From positions 1,116,001 to 1,180,000 of the forward strand of contig NZ_SMTG01000002.1 of assembly GCF_004358165.1 (NCBI RefSeq): a DNA stretch of 64,000 bases, in the 5' to 3' direction. This document shows positions 62,034-64,000 of this stretch, in pieces; position 1 is the stretch's first letter, and each line of letters opens with the position of its first letter. The notes below the pieces were generated by a model. The model was not told where the DNA came from and did not search any database. It saw only the letters and a program-made list of their open reading frames with translations. Source of the stretch: Luteimonas terrae (lineage in GTDB: Bacteria; Pseudomonadota; Gammaproteobacteria; Xanthomonadales; Xanthomonadaceae). The position numbers and the translations under genes were made by a program.

Positions 62034-64000
62034 TCAGCCCGCGGCCACCGCGGGTGGAGCCGCATGGTCCCCACGCGCACGCCGGATCAGCCGCGCAGTG
62101 CCATTCCGCAGATCATCGAGAATCGCGTAGATCGTCGGCAGGAACAGCAGGCTGACCACCGTCGAGAACGCCAGACCACCGGCCACCGCGCGGGCCATCG
62201 GCGAATAGGCCAGACCTCCGAGCACGACCGTGTCGCTGAGCGAAATCGGGATCATCGCCAGGATCGCCGTGCCCATCGTCATCATGATCGGACGCAGGCG
62301 CTCGCGACTGCCCTCGACCAGCGCGTCCAGCCGCGACATGCCGCGTCGGCGCAGATTGTTGATGTGCTCGACCATGATGATGCCGTTGTTCACCACCACG
62401 CCCATCAGCACCAGGATGCCGATGAAGGCCATGACGGTGAACGAGGTGCCGGTCAGCCAGAACAGCCAGAACACACCGAACACCGAGAACACCACGCAGC
62501 TCATGATCGCCGCCGGGAACAGCAGCGATTCGAACACCGCCGCCATCACCACGTAGATCATGACCAGCGCGATCAGCAGGTTGAACATCATCTGCTTGCT
62601 CGCGGCGGCGTCGTCCTCGAAGCCGCTGCCCGAGAAGCTGTAGCCATAGCCGGCCGGGAACTCCACCGATTCGAGCGTCTGCTCCAGCGCCTTGCGCGCG
62701 TCCGGCATCGTGGTCTCGCCGGCAAGATTGGCCTGCAGGGTCAGCGACGTCTGACGGTCGTTGCGGCTGATGCGGCTGGCCGACGGCTCCACGCGCATCT
62801 CCACCAAGCTCGTCAGCGGCACGCTGCGGCCATCCGGCGCGCGGACCATGAAGCTGGCGATGTCGGCCTCGCTGTAGCTCTGGGCGCCCGCGAAACGCAC
62901 CCACACCGGCACCTCGTCCTCGCCCCGGCGGAACTCGCGCAGCTGCGTGCCACGCAGCGCCAGACCGATGAAGCTCGACACCTGCTCGGCACTGAAGCCA
63001 AATGCCGCCGCACGATCGCGATCGACGCGGATGTTGAGCTCCTGGTTGAGATCGCCTGCGTCGACGCGGACATCGCGCAAGGCGGGATTGGCCGCCAGCA
63101 TCGGGATCACGCCGTCGGCGATCTCGCGCAGGACCTGGGTCGAATCGCCGACGAGCTGGACCTGCACGCCCTGCCCGCCCTGACCGCCGCCGCCCCCGCC
63201 GCCGCCCTGCCCGCCACCACCACTGACGCCGACCTCGGCGCGCGCGGACTTCGGCAGTGCCTGGCTGATCGCCTCCGACAGCACCTTGGTGTCGCCGACA
63301 TCGTCGTTGAAGGTCACGACCGTGCCCGAGTCGCCGCCTTCGCCGAACCAGGAATAGATCTGGCGGATGCGGTATTCGTCGCGGTGTTCGTCGAGGAAGG
63401 TCTCGTAGCGGCGCACCTCATCGGAGCGCTGCTCGAGGTTGTAGCTGCCCTTCCACTGGTAGTAGATCTGGATTTCCTTGCCGCCGCCGCTGTCGCCGAA
63501 CATGTCGAACTTGGTCTTGGTCATCGGCACCAGACTCACGGCGACCACCAGCACGATGCCGGCCACGCTCCAGCCGCGGTGTTCGAGCGACCAGCGCAGC
63601 AGACGCGCGTAACGCCGCTGCAACCGCGGAATCAGACCGTCGGGCTTCGCCACCGCCGGCGGCGTCTTCATGCGCGCCGACATCATCGGAATCAGGCTCA
63701 CGGCCACCAGCCACGAGGCCAGCAGCGACACCGAGATGGTGATCGCCAGCTGGTTCATGAAGATGCTGATGTTGTTGGTCTCGCCCAGCAGGTTGGGCAC
63801 GAACACGATGCAGTGGCACAGCGTGCCCGCCGACAGCGCGATCGCCACGTGGCGTGTGCCCAGCACCGACGCAAGCCAAGGCTGGTCGGGAATGCGTTCG
63901 CGCTCTTGGTAGATGCTCTCCACCACCACCACGGCGTTGTCGACCAGCATGCCGACCGCGAGCAGCAGGCCCATCAACGACAGCACGTTGAGCGTGACGT
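62034..64000 (-). CDS. RND efflux transporter (AcrB/HAE1-like), partial at window edge
   Basis: The last about 655 residues of a cytoplasmic-membrane proton-driven efflux pump; the N-terminal third lies beyond base 64000. Visible: the helix with MGLLLAVGMLVDNAVVVVES (AcrB has a D-D pair here, this protein D-N) and the periplasmic pore and docking regions. The second membrane bundle has FTVMAFIGILVLMGVVVNNG, where AcrB's relay lysine is replaced by N, then RLRPIMMTMGTAILAMIP. This residue set resembles the SwrC-type branch rather than classic AcrB. A glycine-glutamine tract (GGGGQGGGGGGGGQGGQG, near 63180-63230) sits in the first periplasmic part. Substrate unknown. Confidence 0.9.
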   Translation of the reverse strand, partial: VTLNVLSLMGLLLAVGMLVDNAVVVVESIYQERERIPDQPWLASVLGTRHVAIALSAGTLCHCIVFVPNLLGETNNISIFMNQLAITISVSLLASWLVAVSLIPMMSARMKTPPAVAKPDGLIPRLQRRYARLLRWSLEHRGWSVAGIVLVVAVSLVPMTKTKFDMFGDSGGGKEIQIYYQWKGSYNLEQRSDEVRRYETFLDEHRDEYRIRQIYSWFGEGGDSGTVVTFNDDVGDTKVLSEAISQALPKSARAEVGVSGGGGQGGGGGGGGQGGQGVQVQLVGDSTQVLREIADGVIPMLAANPALRDVRVDAGDLNQELNIRVDRDRAAAFGFSAEQVSSFIGLALRGTQLREFRRGEDEVPVWVRFAGAQSYSEADIASFMVRAPDGRSVPLTSLVEMRVEPSASRISRNDRQTSLTLQANLAGETTMPDARKALEQTLESVEFPAGYGYSFSGSGFEDDAAASKQMMFNLLIALVMIYVVMAAVFESLLFPAAIMSCVVFSVFGVFWLFWLTGTSFTVMAFIGILVLMGVVVNNGIIMVEHINNLRRRGMSRLDALVEGSRERLRPIMMTMGTAILAMIPISLSDTVVLGGLAYSPMARAVAGGLAFSTVVSLLFLPTIYAILDDLRNGTARLIRRARGDHAAPPAVAAG

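Noticed and set aside
1..64000. CRISPR array, tRNA, rRNA, insertion sequence or prophage
   Set aside because: No spaced direct repeats, no cloverleaf with CCA context, no rRNA-like sequence and no transposase, integrase or phage structural motif was seen in either strand.

Overview
The window is a contiguous piece of a high-GC gammaproteobacterial chromosome. Gene content and order point to the Xanthomonadaceae, most like Lysobacter, Luteimonas or Xanthomonas: a phoB-phoR-ppk-ppx block, CreBCD, map-glnD-dapD-yffB-dapE, cmk-rpsA-ihfB-lapB, a 41-residue L36 of the [11 protein letters not shown] type, several probable leaderless genes, and intergenic palindromes typical of this family. The genus is inferred from these features, not proven. 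I see no tRNA, rRNA, CRISPR array, transposase or prophage gene.

Layout. 1-9.8 kb: a BepA-like periplasmic protease, then a phosphate block (phoB, phoR, polyphosphate kinase, exopolyphosphatase) followed by a glycosyltransferase and a PAP2 phosphatase. Three-half-site Pho boxes with exact 11-bp phasing lie before phoB and before the glycosyltransferase, so the last two genes look like Pho-regulon members, possibly for phosphorus-free membrane lipids. 9.8-17.3 kb: a repeat-rich gap, a nitrilase-fold hydrolase with a GNAT gene, creB-creC-creD with a Cre-tag-like site before creD, rlmJ and another GNAT gene. 17.5-26.1 kb: mfd, then mprF-acvB (aminoacyl-phosphatidylglycerol synthesis and probable hydrolysis), a GNAT gene and a NUDIX gene. 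26.2-33.5 kb: an SSS-type hybrid histidine kinase, a TonB-dependent receptor and a divergent GntP permease. 33.6-40.1 kb: trxC, then the leftward operon map-glnD-dapD-yffB-dapE.

40.3-45.0 kb: a compact four-gene Csu-type (spore coat U) chaperone-usher pilus operon sits between map and rpsB, a junction that is usually short, and looks acquired. 45.0-47.1 kb: rpsB, with a probable S2 autoregulatory leader, and tsf. 47.2-55.3 kb: leftward cmk, rpsA, ihfB, lapB, wbpL-like, wbpM-like and galU, joining translation, nucleoid and LPS/O-antigen functions. 55.4-61.2 kb: rpmJ (L36), a small BamE-like protein, agmatine deiminase, a serine hydrolase behind a BlaI/CopY-type operator, N-carbamoylputrescine amidase, a GNAT gene and a TraB-family membrane protein. 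aguA and aguB together give agmatine to putrescine.

61.2-62.0 kb holds no credible gene. It is a roughly 700-bp nested inverted-repeat element whose left edge has expanded into 14 copies of a GGCTTC hexamer. The window ends inside a leftward RND efflux pump gene whose N-terminal part lies beyond the edge.

The most interesting non-coding signals are the two Pho boxes, the BlaI-type operator, the Cre tag, the 139-bp palindrome filling the gntP/trxC gap, the paired inverted REP-like elements near 9.9-10.1 kb, and the 61.3-62.0 kb element.
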